This document shows, one piece after another, positions 14,348-22,206 of a stretch of 22,206 nucleotides of DNA. Below the pieces are notes generated by a model. The model was not told the DNA's origin, made no database searches, and saw only the letters and a list, made by a program, of their open reading frames with translations. The position numbers and the translations under genes are program-made. The stretch covers positions 1 through 22,206 of the forward strand of contig CAMZGB010000009.1 of NCBI GenBank assembly GCA_947306285.1. The letters run 5' to 3'. The stretch is from an uncultured Lachnospira sp. Its GTDB lineage: Bacteria; Bacillota; Clostridia; Lachnospirales; Lachnospiraceae. Within the stretch, counting starts at the first letter, position 1, and the number at the start of each line of letters is the position of its first letter.

Positions 14348-14378
14348 TTAATTAGCTAATCCTCTTATTATTTTATTT
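14338..14378. terminator. Probable bidirectional terminator between convergent genes
   Basis: AGAGGA (14338-14343) pairs with TCCTCT (14360-14365), with TAG/CTA pairs continuing inside after one mismatch. The methyltransferase stop codon falls in the hairpin. T-rich tracts flank both sides (TATTATTTTATTT on the plus strand; CTTTCTATAATCTTTTT on the minus strand), suiting the convergent genes that end at 14347 and 14373. Confidence 0.5.
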
Positions 14379-17006
14379 ATCTTCTCTAACTTTATAGCTG
14401 CCGCTCATGATATCGCTTGATGCAACCATGTCGTATTTCATCTTTGAATGCTCTGCCAATTCCATAGCAGCTATAGCTTTAGCTTCCACCACTCTATCAT
14501 CAATCTTATTATCACCTTTTACTTCGATAATTTCGATTGAGCCATCTTTGTAGTAAACAAGAATATCAGGATAATAATTTCTAATGATATTGGATTCAGG
14601 GTCAATGTACTGAACGGTTAGACCATTTTCAGAGCCTGTAAACATACCTGTAAAATACACTTCTTTGACAGAGTCCGCTTTTAGCAATTTGAAGAATAAT
14701 TCTTTTTCTGGTTCTGAGTCGAACACATACCTATCGGTATGGAAACTCTTATTAAACCATTTTTCGATAAGTGGATTGTTTCTTTCAATTGTTAAGTTCT
14801 TTGTAGATCTGAATATGAAGTAATCTTTATCCTTTGGATATTTAATTAAAGGAACCTTCTTAGAGACAGTGGCAGTATCTTCTTTGATGGAATACATAAA
14901 GTGAAACATTGCTGGAATAAGTCTGTCATAAAGTATGCCATTGTATTTAGATACCATCTCGGTAATTTCGTCTGCTTTACCGGTGCTATCAAGAATTCTC
15001 TCAATAGTAAATGGGTCAATATTTAAGTAACGGCTTATCTCGAAAATCAATGTGTACTTGGAATATGGCCTATTCTCACTTGAAGTAAATGTATCCCTCA
15101 TTTCTCTATGAGTATCGTCAAGGCCCATTTTGGTTATAACAGATGATTCATACTTTTTGAGTTCTTCTTCCTTAATGTTGAAAACAAACGGAATGTGTTC
15201 TATGTTCTTCTCTTCTAAAGAATAAGTCCTTCTAATCTCTTCAAGATTAAGAGTTTTAACCGGCTCCACTATTCTAATTAAATATTCAGACTTTTGAGGG
15301 CCCTCACGCTTAACCACAGTTTCAATATCGACGTTGAAGTTCTTTCTAAGTTCTTCATCGAGAATCTTATAGTTATCAATCGATAAATATACATGAGCTA
15401 ATAATTGTCTTTCCGTAATGCTTCTCAAACATCTCATTGTAGATTGTAAAACAAAGACCTTTGACTTAGGAGAACGATAAAGGGCTACCGAGAATAATGA
15501 ACGACAGTTCCATCCCTCTCTTCCTTTATTAACCAATAAAAGCACTTGCTTTTGACTACCAGCAGTGCCAACAACATCCAAGTTATAGAAGTCTTGGATA
15601 TCTGATTCTTTGGTGATAGTTGAATCACCTACATTCACTAAAATGGTAGATAGGTCAATTCCTAAATCATTTAAAATGCCCTCCACCATTGGCTTAATGA
15701 CATCAGTGACTTCTGCAATTTCTGCACCAAAGATAGCAATTTTAGGTTTTAAGCCCTCATAGAGCTCGTCTCCATGATATTTGAAGAAATCTGTTAATGA
15801 CTTTCTTAAAAACTCCTCGTCTTTGACGTTTTCATATGCTTTAATTTCAACTTGCTTTAAGTATCCATTATCAATAGCCTTTTTAAGTCCGTATGAATAT
15901 ACCACTTCAGGCAACACTCTATTTTCAACGTAAGGAGTCCCGGTGTAGTTATAACAAGCAACAAGCTTTTGAGAATGGCTTTCTAACACTTTAGCAATTT
16001 CATTAATGGTATATCTAAGTGATGTTTCTTTCGTTACATCTGATAATGATGTTGCTAAGTCAGTGCCAAAAAGATGGTGTGCCTCATCAACATAGACGCC
16101 TAATTGGCCTAGTCTAGTTATTTTTTCAAAACGCTGATTGACAGTTACTTCACCATTATCTCTAAGTTCGTCTAATTCACTATAAAGATTCTTTGTAAAG
16201 TCATCGAGGCCTTCTAAATCTAAAGTTAGTTGCTCGTTCATTAATCTATCAGCAGCAGATTTTTCTTTATGAACCTTCTTAATGATAATCTTTTGAGTAT
16301 TTGAAACGACAATGTTGTAATCGCTACCATCAATCGTATTAAGTGTGGTTGAGGTATCATCAAGATAGTAGAATTTCAAATTTCCTACCAAAAATGATAC
16401 ATATTCAGCAGGAATAACAAGTTTTAAATCAAACGATTTAATTTCCCTTAATGACTGCAAAACTGTCTTATCAGGTGCAAATACTAGTGCATTATGGCAA
16501 TAGCGTGTATCCTTAGGAAATTTGCTAGCTAAAATAAACTCATAAAAGATACATGTAGCCATCAAGATAGTTTTGCCGGTTCCCATTGTTAAAGCATAAA
16601 TATAGTTTGGGTATGATTGGTCTTGATTCCTTAAAACATCAAAGACGTCTTCATAAACATCGGCAGTGATATCATCAAATAGGCTGCTTTGAAAATAATC
16701 ATCACCACTTTCGGTTTTGGCAATAAAACCACTTCGGCTTTCAAATTTGTTTTTATGATTATACCAATCGGCAAACATGTCTTTTACCTTTTGGTTGTCC
16801 ATGTACTCTTTTACAAAGACATACATTTCTAATGCCTCAAATTGTGGAGTTCTTAAAAATGCATCTGATCTAATGCTCTTATCGTTATAATCAAGTATTT
16901 TCTTTGAGACATCTTTGAAGTGCCTTCTAATGGCTAGTTTCTTTTCTTCGTAGAATTCTCTTAAAGCTTGATAAAACGGATAATCGTTCCTCTGCTTTTT
17001 TGCCAT
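14373..17006 (-). CDS. res: Type III restriction enzyme Res subunit (helicase-nuclease)
   Basis: An 877-aa Res subunit that translocates on DNA after Mod recognises unmethylated sites, then cuts. SF2 helicase motifs are clear: Walker A TMGTGKT (140-146), DEAHH (307-311), TGTPY (355-359), and 'NKGREGWNCRSLFSVALYRS...LQSTMRCLR' (motifs V-VI, about 493-528). The C-terminal PD-(D/E)XK nuclease has YYPD (Asp814) followed by IEIIEVKG (Glu828, Lys830), the type III pattern. The start is ATG 17006, with GAGG 9 nt upstream; an in-frame TTG five codons earlier overlaps the Mod gene. The gap to the Mod stop is one base, so translation is coupled. Length is within the Res range of about 850-1000 aa. It appears intact. 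Confidence 0.92.
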   Translation of the reverse strand: MAKKQRNDYPFYQALREFYEEKKLAIRRHFKDVSKKILDYNDKSIRSDAFLRTPQFEALEMYVFVKEYMDNQKVKDMFADWYNHKNKFESRSGFIAKTESGDDYFQSSLFDDITADVYEDVFDVLRNQDQSYPNYIYALTMGTGKTILMATCIFYEFILASKFPKDTRYCHNALVFAPDKTVLQSLREIKSFDLKLVIPAEYVSFLVGNLKFYYLDDTSTTLNTIDGSDYNIVVSNTQKIIIKKVHKEKSAADRLMNEQLTLDLEGLDDFTKNLYSELDELRDNGEVTVNQRFEKITRLGQLGVYVDEAHHLFGTDLATSLSDVTKETSLRYTINEIAKVLESHSQKLVACYNYTGTPYVENRVLPEVVYSYGLKKAIDNGYLKQVEIKAYENVKDEEFLRKSLTDFFKYHGDELYEGLKPKIAIFGAEIAEVTDVIKPMVEGILNDLGIDLSTILVNVGDSTITKESDIQDFYNLDVVGTAGSQKQVLLLVNKGREGWNCRSLFSVALYRSPKSKVFVLQSTMRCLRSITERQLLAHVYLSIDNYKILDEELRKNFNVDIETVVKREGPQKSEYLIRIVEPVKTLNLEEIRRTYSLEEKNIEHIPFVFNIKEEELKKYESSVITKMGLDDTHREMRDTFTSSENRPYSKYTLIFEISRYLNIDPFTIERILDSTGKADEITEMVSKYNGILYDRLIPAMFHFMYSIKEDTATVSKKVPLIKYPKDKDYFIFRSTKNLTIERNNPLIEKWFNKSFHTDRYVFDSEPEKELFFKLLKADSVKEVYFTGMFTGSENGLTVQYIDPESNIIRNYYPDILVYYKDGSIEIIEVKGDNKIDDRVVEAKAIAAMELAEHSKMKYDMVASSDIMSGSYKVREDK

Positions 17007-17007
17007 T

Positions 17008-18879
17008 TTACTTGACCTCAACTTCTAATGATTCTGATAGTAAATCGGTAATTTTAACCTTAATTTTGCCATGGTTTTTAGGAATATTGTACTTTCCTTT
17101 AACCATATCATTCTTTTCAGGAATATCTATAATCTGTGGATTTAAGGTCTCGCCATCATAGTTATAGTCAATCATGATTGAATCTACTAATTGTCTCCAT
17201 TCGTCCACATTTTCTTTTTGAATTGATAATTTTTGTAAAAGATTCATTGGATAAAATTCTTTGATAACAAGTTCATCATGCTTTAAATCGATTTTAGCTG
17301 TGGCTTCACGCTTAAACTCAAGAGCAGACTTTTCTCTAAGAATATCCACTATTTCAATATCTATTTTGAAAGTGCCTACCATCTGTTCAAATCCAGCTTT
17401 TAAATCAGGTTCGTGGCCCATGCAAATCAAAGTAATTCTATCAACTGGCTCGTTTTGGTTTTCTTCCCTTCTTTTTTCATAAGCTTTATAAGGTAAATTA
17501 GCAACAAGTTCACCCAAATCTGCTTTTGTAGCAATTCTGTTAACTGGAAGAATCTTGACATTTCTCCCATCTAATTCACCATCAAATACATTTGAAGCAG
17601 AAAACGGTTGGATATTAAGTGCCTCTATCAATAGTTCTCTTGCTTCTATCGGATTTCTAAAGAAATCATAATTATTTACATTATAAACCTCGAAACCGGT
17701 TTTTCTTTCGGACAAAAGGTTTGAATCATTAATAATATTTATTAGCCTTCTTGTTGTGGTTTGAACAGCACATAAATTGATATCAGCCCCTAAAAACCTT
17801 CTTCCGAGTTTTAAAGCCACAGCTTGGGTGGTTCCTGATCCCATGAAGCAATCAAACACAATATCGTTCTTATTTGAAGAAACCTTGATTATTCTTTCGA
17901 GAAGAGACTCTGGCTTTTGAGTTGGGTAATCAGTTCTTTCTTTGGCCGCCGATTGAATCGTTTGAGTGTCCCAAACATCATCATCAAGTCCACCATTTTG
18001 TACAATTTGTTTAATTTCCATTAATTTTTCATTAATTTTTTCATTAAATTCTTTGTCATCATCAATTTCCCAGACATCTTCAGGTACTTTTCCTACGTCG
18101 AGATAATATCTGTATAATTTTTTCTTGCCGGTACCCCATTTTTCAACATATGGTCTACCGTTCTCGTCAATCCCCATTCTTCCACCATAATTTGTACCAG
18201 ATTTGTCTTGCTTGTGTGGAGTAAAAGCAATTCTTATATCGTCGGAATTAAATGTGTAATTGCCTTTTGTTTTGGTGTATAAGAAAATCGTATCGTGTTT
18301 TCTAGCAAAGAAATTTTCTCCTTTTCCACCTACAGAATATTTTCTAATAATCTCATTCAGCATTGCATCATGACCAAAGACCTCGTCCATTAATAGCTTT
18401 AAATGAGCGGCCTTATGCCAATCGCAGTGTAAGTATATACAGCCATCATCAGACAATAATTCTCTCAAAAGAATTAGACGTTCATACATAAATTGAAGAT
18501 ATTCGTCGTTTGTCCAAATATCACCATATTGCTTTTCTTCAAAAGAATTGTTATCCGTTTCAACTTCTTTGCCTTTAAGTTTAATCTTCTTTTTGTAGTC
18601 TGCTTTAGAGTCAAAAGGAGGGTCGATATAAATCAATTTAACCTTTCCTCTATAATCTCTTAAAAGGTGGCTCATGACCTGAAGATTATCGCCCCAGTAA
18701 ATTTTATTCATCCATCCCTTTTCATCCGGTTCACCATATTTTTCTTTCATCTGGGCTGGATAAAACTGAGTTGAAGTATACGGCCTTTTACCGGTCCATC
18801 TCAATTCGGGATATCCTTTGATAACTGGTTTTTGTAATTCAAACAAATCCAATTGTTCTTCTTTTCTTTCTTCGGCCAT
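17008..18879 (-). CDS. mod: Type III DNA methyltransferase Mod subunit (N6-adenine)
   Basis: A 623-aa beta-class amino-methyltransferase that both recognises the site and methylates adenine for the type III enzyme. Motif IV is DPPF (86-89), following 'WGDNLQVMSHLL'; motif I is FMGSGTT (345-351) in the late position typical of the beta class. Between and after these are target-recognition segments. The N-terminal 'DLFELQKPVIKGYPELRWTGKR' segment resembles Mod proteins paired with this type of Res. AGGAGG lies 8 nt before the ATG and overlaps the final codons and stop of the helicase gene upstream, linking all three. No phase-variable tandem repeat tract was seen, unlike many Mod genes of pathogens. 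Specificity cannot be read from sequence alone. Confidence 0.92.
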   Translation of the reverse strand: MAEERKEEQLDLFELQKPVIKGYPELRWTGKRPYTSTQFYPAQMKEKYGEPDEKGWMNKIYWGDNLQVMSHLLRDYRGKVKLIYIDPPFDSKADYKKKIKLKGKEVETDNNSFEEKQYGDIWTNDEYLQFMYERLILLRELLSDDGCIYLHCDWHKAAHLKLLMDEVFGHDAMLNEIIRKYSVGGKGENFFARKHDTIFLYTKTKGNYTFNSDDIRIAFTPHKQDKSGTNYGGRMGIDENGRPYVEKWGTGKKKLYRYYLDVGKVPEDVWEIDDDKEFNEKINEKLMEIKQIVQNGGLDDDVWDTQTIQSAAKERTDYPTQKPESLLERIIKVSSNKNDIVFDCFMGSGTTQAVALKLGRRFLGADINLCAVQTTTRRLINIINDSNLLSERKTGFEVYNVNNYDFFRNPIEARELLIEALNIQPFSASNVFDGELDGRNVKILPVNRIATKADLGELVANLPYKAYEKRREENQNEPVDRITLICMGHEPDLKAGFEQMVGTFKIDIEIVDILREKSALEFKREATAKIDLKHDELVIKEFYPMNLLQKLSIQKENVDEWRQLVDSIMIDYNYDGETLNPQIIDIPEKNDMVKGKYNIPKNHGKIKVKITDLLSESLEVEVK

Positions 18880-18884
18880 TGATA

Positions 18885-21731
18885 TTACCTCCTCTTGCAG
18901 AAGAATCTAAGGTCACAGTTCTTGCACATATTTAAATCGTTGCATTGACCTTTGAAATTCTTCTTTTCAATTTCATTGACTATTTTATCAAAAGTTTTAA
19001 TTGTTTCCTTAATATGTTTATCATCTTTTTTGAAAGACAGGTATGGATTTCCGTTCTGTTCACTAGTGTAATAAACTTTCATACCACTTACTTTTATGCC
19101 GTATCTCTGTTCAATTAGATAGGCATAGACTTCCAATTGTCTTCTAACTCTTTCGACTTTTTCAACTTCTTTGTTAATCATAGGTTTCTTTTCGGTCTTG
19201 AAGTCTAATATTTCATATTGCCCTTTATTGTTTGTCACCAAGTCTACCTTACCGGTGAGAATGTATTTCTTTTGGCTCAGCGTAATCGGCATTTCTGCGT
19301 CATGAATCGCATCCCAGTTAGATGAGGCCTTTTCAACATAAGATTTAACTTGATTAAGAGCGGCATCTATTTGCGCTTGTGTTAAATAATAGTTATTAAG
19401 TTTAGATGCAGTTTTATAGTTAATTTCAAACCATTTATTAATATTTTCTTCAGTAACAGTATCGATTTCTTTTCTTAAAACCGCCTTGTGCACATCTTCT
19501 ATTGTTTCATGAACCACGGTACCAAATAATGTAGAACCAATTCTAACTTCAGCGAATTCTAATTCTTTAAAATACATATATTGAGTAGGACAGAGCATGT
19601 AGCTATTGATATCTGTTGTAAAAGAATAGGAATTTTTAATGTTAGCCGCTTTTATATCCTCAAAGTGGAATTTCCTGAAATCTGCTTTATAAGGTAAATA
19701 TTTGTAGATATATTCAAAATACTTGCTTGGCTCGTTTTGCTTAGATGCATCGCAAAGCATAACTAGCAGCGATTGTGCTCTAGAAAACGCCACATAGAAA
19801 AGTCTCCAGAAGTCGTACATTTTCATCATGTCTAACTCTTCAAAGGAGCCCCTGTCGGAGTAAATAGAAATTATTTCTTCTACATCTTCATTGTAGTTCT
19901 TTCTTGGAGTAGAGCTTTGAGAGCCTACTATCACCACCGGGAATTCAAGGCCTTTTGATTGGTGAATGGTCAAGAAAGAAACACAGCCGCTAGGGGCGTA
20001 TTCGCTTTCATCTTCATATTCGGTAATACCACCATCTAAAAGGAATCTAAAATACTGGTCAAACAGCTTCTTTATATTCTTTTCAATGTTAGTTTTGGTT
20101 AAGACCGATATGCCATTTAGAAACTCAAACTTAACAAGTAATTTGATTAACAAGCCAACATTTCTAGTGGTTCTAGTGTCGTGAACACCCTTCTGTAAAT
20201 CAACTTCTAAAAACTGCCTAAATGGTGAAAACTCCAACATCTGGTACGCAAGACCTGAAAATGCGTAGTTTGTATTATCAAACATATCTTTATGAGCTTT
20301 AGCCCTATATTGGACCCATTTATAAGCTTCAGCGTTTTCTGGCTTTTTGAGTTCTTCACTAGCTGCTCTTAAGCATTTAACAAAATATGGAGCTACACTT
20401 TGATTGGCTTCGCCTTTTTGTAGGGCTATTGCATATTGAGGGAATGTGAAAATCAAAGTTCCAAGCATCACCATTACTTCTTTTCTTTCAAAGAACATAT
20501 TTGATCTTGGGGAATAAACGGGTATATTATTCGATTCTAAATAATCCGCTAAAGCTTTAACAGCCGGGCTTTTAACTGAGCGGAATAAAAATGCTATTTG
20601 GTTTAAATCTTTTATTCTTCCTGAATCTAACAAATCATGTATTAAAGACAAAGTCTTTTCGTTTATAAAATCGGCTTCTTTAGTAGAGCATTGAATTACA
20701 GCGGGCTCTAAGCAATTATTTTCTTTTGCAGGGACAATTGTTTTAGGGTATCTGTACTTTTTCCAATCCCACTGATATTCACGGCCACTAGTTGTTTCCA
20801 TCCATTCGTTATAAAAATCCACTATGTCTTTGTGAGAACGGTAATTCTTAGTTAATGATACTTGTTTACAAGTTTTGAAGTGGCTTGGAAACTCTAAGAT
20901 ATTTCTTACTGTTGCACCTCTAAATCTATATATAGCTTGGTCATCATCTCCAACCACGCAAATGTTATTATTCTTTTCACCAAACAAAAAGGTCAGCTTT
21001 TCTTGGATGTGGTTGGTGTCTTGATACTCATCAATCATCACGTAATCAATGGAGTCCTGTATCTCTTTTTTAATATCAGGATAATTTAATAGCATTTTAT
21101 ATGTTTCTGTTTGAATTGATGAAAAATCCAAAAAGTTATTTTCTATTCTTAATTCCTGATATTTCTTCATTAACATCCCATAGAATCGATGAGAAGTATT
21201 AGCGGATTGAATGAGCTTTTCACAGTCAATTAGCTCTTCTTCAAGTCTATTAACATATTTCATTATGTCTTCGCATCTATCCCAGAATGAGCCACCACTG
21301 ATGTAAGCATCAAAATTCTCTATCGCCGCAAAATCGTTATAGTGCTGATAAATAAAATACTGTTGGTCAAATTGGTCCTTTAATGAAAAGTTCTTTTTTA
21401 AGTTAGTAAACGCTATATGCTCTTTAAGAATCTTTAAACAAATTGAGTGAAAGGTTCCAAGATACATTTCATTAGGATTGAAATCAATGCCGTGTTCATC
21501 AAGTGCATTTGACAAACGCGTTACTAATTCATGTGCAGCTTTTTCAGTAAATGTCGCAAATAAAATCTTAGAAGGATCCACCTTCTCATTCACAATCATA
21601 TTTAAAGCACGATTAATAAGTGTAAATGTTTTCCCAGTGCCTGGACCAGCAATGATTAAAAGCGGCCCTTTGGTTGTGTTTATTGCTTCTAGTTGTGATT
21701 CGTTTGCAGATTTAAATTTTATTTTTGCCAT
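18885..21731 (-). CDS. UvrD/PcrA-like helicase fused to Cas4/AddB-like Fe-S nuclease
   Basis: A 948-aa SF1A helicase-nuclease. Helicase motifs: Walker A GPGTGKT (29-35), Ia 'ATFTEKAAHEL', II IDEYQDT (233-239), III GDDDQAIYRFRGA (261-273), IV 'LTKNYRSH', V TIHQSKGLEF (588-597), VI VAFSRAQ (647-653). The C-terminal nuclease has His741, Asp830 (GKVDLV), Asp843 and Lys845 (ILDFKTE) and Gln865. Cys714 with Cys936-x2-Cys939-x5-Cys945 gives the exact Fe-S staple spacing of AddB/Cas4. It resembles one chain of AddAB/AdnAB rather than plain UvrD, but no partner chain is encoded here. It is first in an operon with type III mod and res, 5 nt before mod, suggesting joint action in degrading cut DNA. The start has only a weak ribosome site. 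Confidence 0.88.
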   Translation of the reverse strand: MAKIKFKSANESQLEAINTTKGPLLIIAGPGTGKTFTLINRALNMIVNEKVDPSKILFATFTEKAAHELVTRLSNALDEHGIDFNPNEMYLGTFHSICLKILKEHIAFTNLKKNFSLKDQFDQQYFIYQHYNDFAAIENFDAYISGGSFWDRCEDIMKYVNRLEEELIDCEKLIQSANTSHRFYGMLMKKYQELRIENNFLDFSSIQTETYKMLLNYPDIKKEIQDSIDYVMIDEYQDTNHIQEKLTFLFGEKNNNICVVGDDDQAIYRFRGATVRNILEFPSHFKTCKQVSLTKNYRSHKDIVDFYNEWMETTSGREYQWDWKKYRYPKTIVPAKENNCLEPAVIQCSTKEADFINEKTLSLIHDLLDSGRIKDLNQIAFLFRSVKSPAVKALADYLESNNIPVYSPRSNMFFERKEVMVMLGTLIFTFPQYAIALQKGEANQSVAPYFVKCLRAASEELKKPENAEAYKWVQYRAKAHKDMFDNTNYAFSGLAYQMLEFSPFRQFLEVDLQKGVHDTRTTRNVGLLIKLLVKFEFLNGISVLTKTNIEKNIKKLFDQYFRFLLDGGITEYEDESEYAPSGCVSFLTIHQSKGLEFPVVIVGSQSSTPRKNYNEDVEEIISIYSDRGSFEELDMMKMYDFWRLFYVAFSRAQSLLVMLCDASKQNEPSKYFEYIYKYLPYKADFRKFHFEDIKAANIKNSYSFTTDINSYMLCPTQYMYFKELEFAEVRIGSTLFGTVVHETIEDVHKAVLRKEIDTVTEENINKWFEINYKTASKLNNYYLTQAQIDAALNQVKSYVEKASSNWDAIHDAEMPITLSQKKYILTGKVDLVTNNKGQYEILDFKTEKKPMINKEVEKVERVRRQLEVYAYLIEQRYGIKVSGMKVYYTSEQNGNPYLSFKKDDKHIKETIKTFDKIVNEIEKKNFKGQCNDLNMCKNCDLRFFCKRR

Positions 21732-21755
21732 CTGATACCAAGCCTATGTAAGACA

Positions 21756-21797
21756 ATAATCACTAATGATTATAACGAAATATAGAGTCTTTTTCCA
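21756..21797 (-). promoter_or_regulatory. Promoter of helicase-mod-res operon with overlapping palindrome
   Basis: On the minus strand, TATAAT (21774-21769) lies 17 bp from TGGAAA (21797-21792, 4/6 to the -35 consensus). The palindrome ATAATCA-CTAA-TGATTAT (21756-21773; 7-bp arms) overlaps the -10 box and the predicted start near 21762. A protein bound there would block initiation, so the operon is probably repressed or self-limited. The leader to the ATG at 21731 is about 30 nt. Confidence 0.55.
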
Positions 21798-21871
21798 TAA
21801 AGTCATATATTTTTAACCAGTATTGAGAATATGATTTCTTGATTTTTATCAAAAAATGGCCTGTTTTAGAA

Positions 21872-21973
21872 CCGACCATAAAAGCCATATTTATAAAAAG
21901 TTAGATGCTATCCAAAAAAAGAACTGACACTATTGTACCAATCTTATGTTTATAAGTTGGTGCACATGGTCGG
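21872..21973. repeat. Nested inverted repeats in right intergenic region
   Basis: CCGACCAT (21872-21879) and ATGGTCGG (21966-21973) are perfect 8-bp inverted repeats. Just inside the right arm, 21935-21947 pairs with 21952-21963 as a 12-bp hairpin with one bulged T and a GTTT loop (core ACCAA...CTTAT / ATAAG...TTGGT). Together they could form a closed two-level structure in RNA or a cruciform in DNA. ATGGTCGG followed by TT also occurs at 10845-10854 within the structured region before the sigma-like gene. Confidence 0.55.
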
Positions 21974-21974
21974 A

Positions 21975-22050
21975 ACCTATATGGAAACACATACTGTTTC
22001 ACCATAGGTGTATCTGTTTCGTCATAGGGGGTATGTGTTTCACCATAGGT
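21975..22050. repeat. Iteron-like repeat cluster
   Basis: Three direct copies of a GTTTCACCATAGGT-type unit begin at 21996, 22016 (variant GTTTCGTCATAGGG) and 22037, spaced 20 and 21 bp, about two helical turns. A fourth, inverted copy lies at 21975-21995: its reverse complement starts GTATGTGTTTC and ends ATAGGTT, like the third direct copy with three mismatches. This layout suits a protein binding cooperatively, as at plasmid/phage origins or multi-site operators. The stretch 21732-22168 otherwise holds no gene that I can support. Confidence 0.65.
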
Positions 22051-22120
22051 TTTTCAAATAATAGAAATTTTACCATAATTTTAAGGTGTCGTTATAACCA
22101 CTACCTATATTGAAATAGTT

Positions 22121-22155
22121 AAAAATAAAGAAAAAATGAGCATTATGCCCATTTT
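22121..22155 (-). terminator. Intrinsic terminator for gene entering from the right
   Basis: In the minus-strand transcript, AAAAUGGGC pairs with GCUCAUUUU (9 bp, one G-U) around an AUAAU loop, followed by UUCUUUAUUUUU. It lies 13 nt after the stop codon of a minus-strand reading frame that enters from the right edge, which supports that frame as a real gene end. Confidence 0.75.
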
Positions 22156-22168
22156 CTGCAACAACCCT

Positions 22169-22206
22169 CTATCTGTACTTTGTATCAAAGTAATAATACT
22201 TAGGTG
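22169..22206 (-). CDS. C-terminal fragment of a gene beyond the right edge (partial)
   Basis: The minus strand reads ...PKYYYFDTKYR followed by TAG at 22171-22169, then a strong terminator 13 nt later. The residue composition and terminator placement suggest the true end of a gene. Too little is present to assign a family; other frames here are closed or lack this ending. Confidence 0.4.
   Translation of the reverse strand, partial: PKYYYFDTKYR

Noticed and set aside
14373..21731. DISARM, BREX or Hma assignment for the helicase-methylase-helicase operon.
   Set aside because: There is no DUF1998 protein, no PglX/PglZ-like protein and no phospholipase D; Mod and Res carry clear type III motifs, so type III with an added helicase-nuclease is simpler.
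21975..22050. CRISPR array.
   Set aside because: Repeats are short and imperfect, with only 6-8 bp between units and one copy inverted; no cas genes are present. Iteron-like spacing fits better.
1..22206. Use of the mycoplasma genetic code (TGA as Trp).
   Set aside because: Trp is written TGG in the conserved motifs and TGA serves as a stop, for example at the VRR-NUC end (81-79).

Overview
The window looks like part of a phage, prophage or related mobile element from a low-GC Gram-positive host (Bacillota/Bacilli, possibly a gut lineage such as Erysipelotrichia or a relative). The evidence is AT-rich DNA, strong AGGAGG-type ribosome sites before most phage genes, TGA used as a stop and TGG for Trp (so not the mycoplasma code), and a replication gene set typical of Firmicutes siphophages. 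No integrase, relaxase, terminase or structural gene is visible, so phage, prophage and conjugative element cannot be separated from this window alone.

Region 1 (1-7053, all minus strand) is a phage DNA-replication module. In transcription order it holds a 64-aa small protein, a 95-aa phage protein, a DUF2800 Cas4/RecB-like nuclease, a DUF2815 ssDNA-binding protein, a family A DNA polymerase, an AEP-type primase fused to an SF3 helicase, a VRR-NUC nuclease, and the first codons of an SNF2-like helicase that runs off the left edge. Overlaps and short gaps suggest one operon.

Region 2 (7164-10470, minus strand) is a self-contained cassette upstream of the replication genes. It has its own extended -10 promoter and its own intrinsic terminator. 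Three overlapping genes encode an HNH-like zinc-binding protein, a 75-aa middle component and a DUF2326-type ATPase. This matches the architecture of an ABC-three-component (ABC-3C) defence system.

Region 3 (10400-11527, plus strand) starts in a divergent control region full of palindromes. It carries a 45-aa gene, then about 230 nt of apparently noncoding sequence that folds into several strong hairpins, one a long rod capped by a GNRA tetraloop. A sigma-70 region-4-like protein with a cysteine cluster and a terminator follow.

Region 4 (11559-21731) is a restriction/defence block. A Sau3AI/MutH-family endonuclease (minus) and a C5 cytosine methyltransferase (plus) diverge from a 137-bp region whose methylase promoter contains two GATC sites, the likely target of this pair. 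Next comes a three-gene minus-strand operon: a UvrD-type helicase fused to a Cas4/AddB-like Fe-S nuclease, a type III Mod adenine methyltransferase, and a type III Res helicase-nuclease.

Region 5 (21732-22206) is noncoding DNA rich in inverted and direct repeats. It includes iteron-like repeats with a 20-21 bp period, a terminator, and the last codons of a gene entering from the right. The items most worth a second look are the structured RNA before the sigma-like gene, the helicase-nuclease/type III operon, the GATC-marked methylase promoter and the right-hand repeat cluster.
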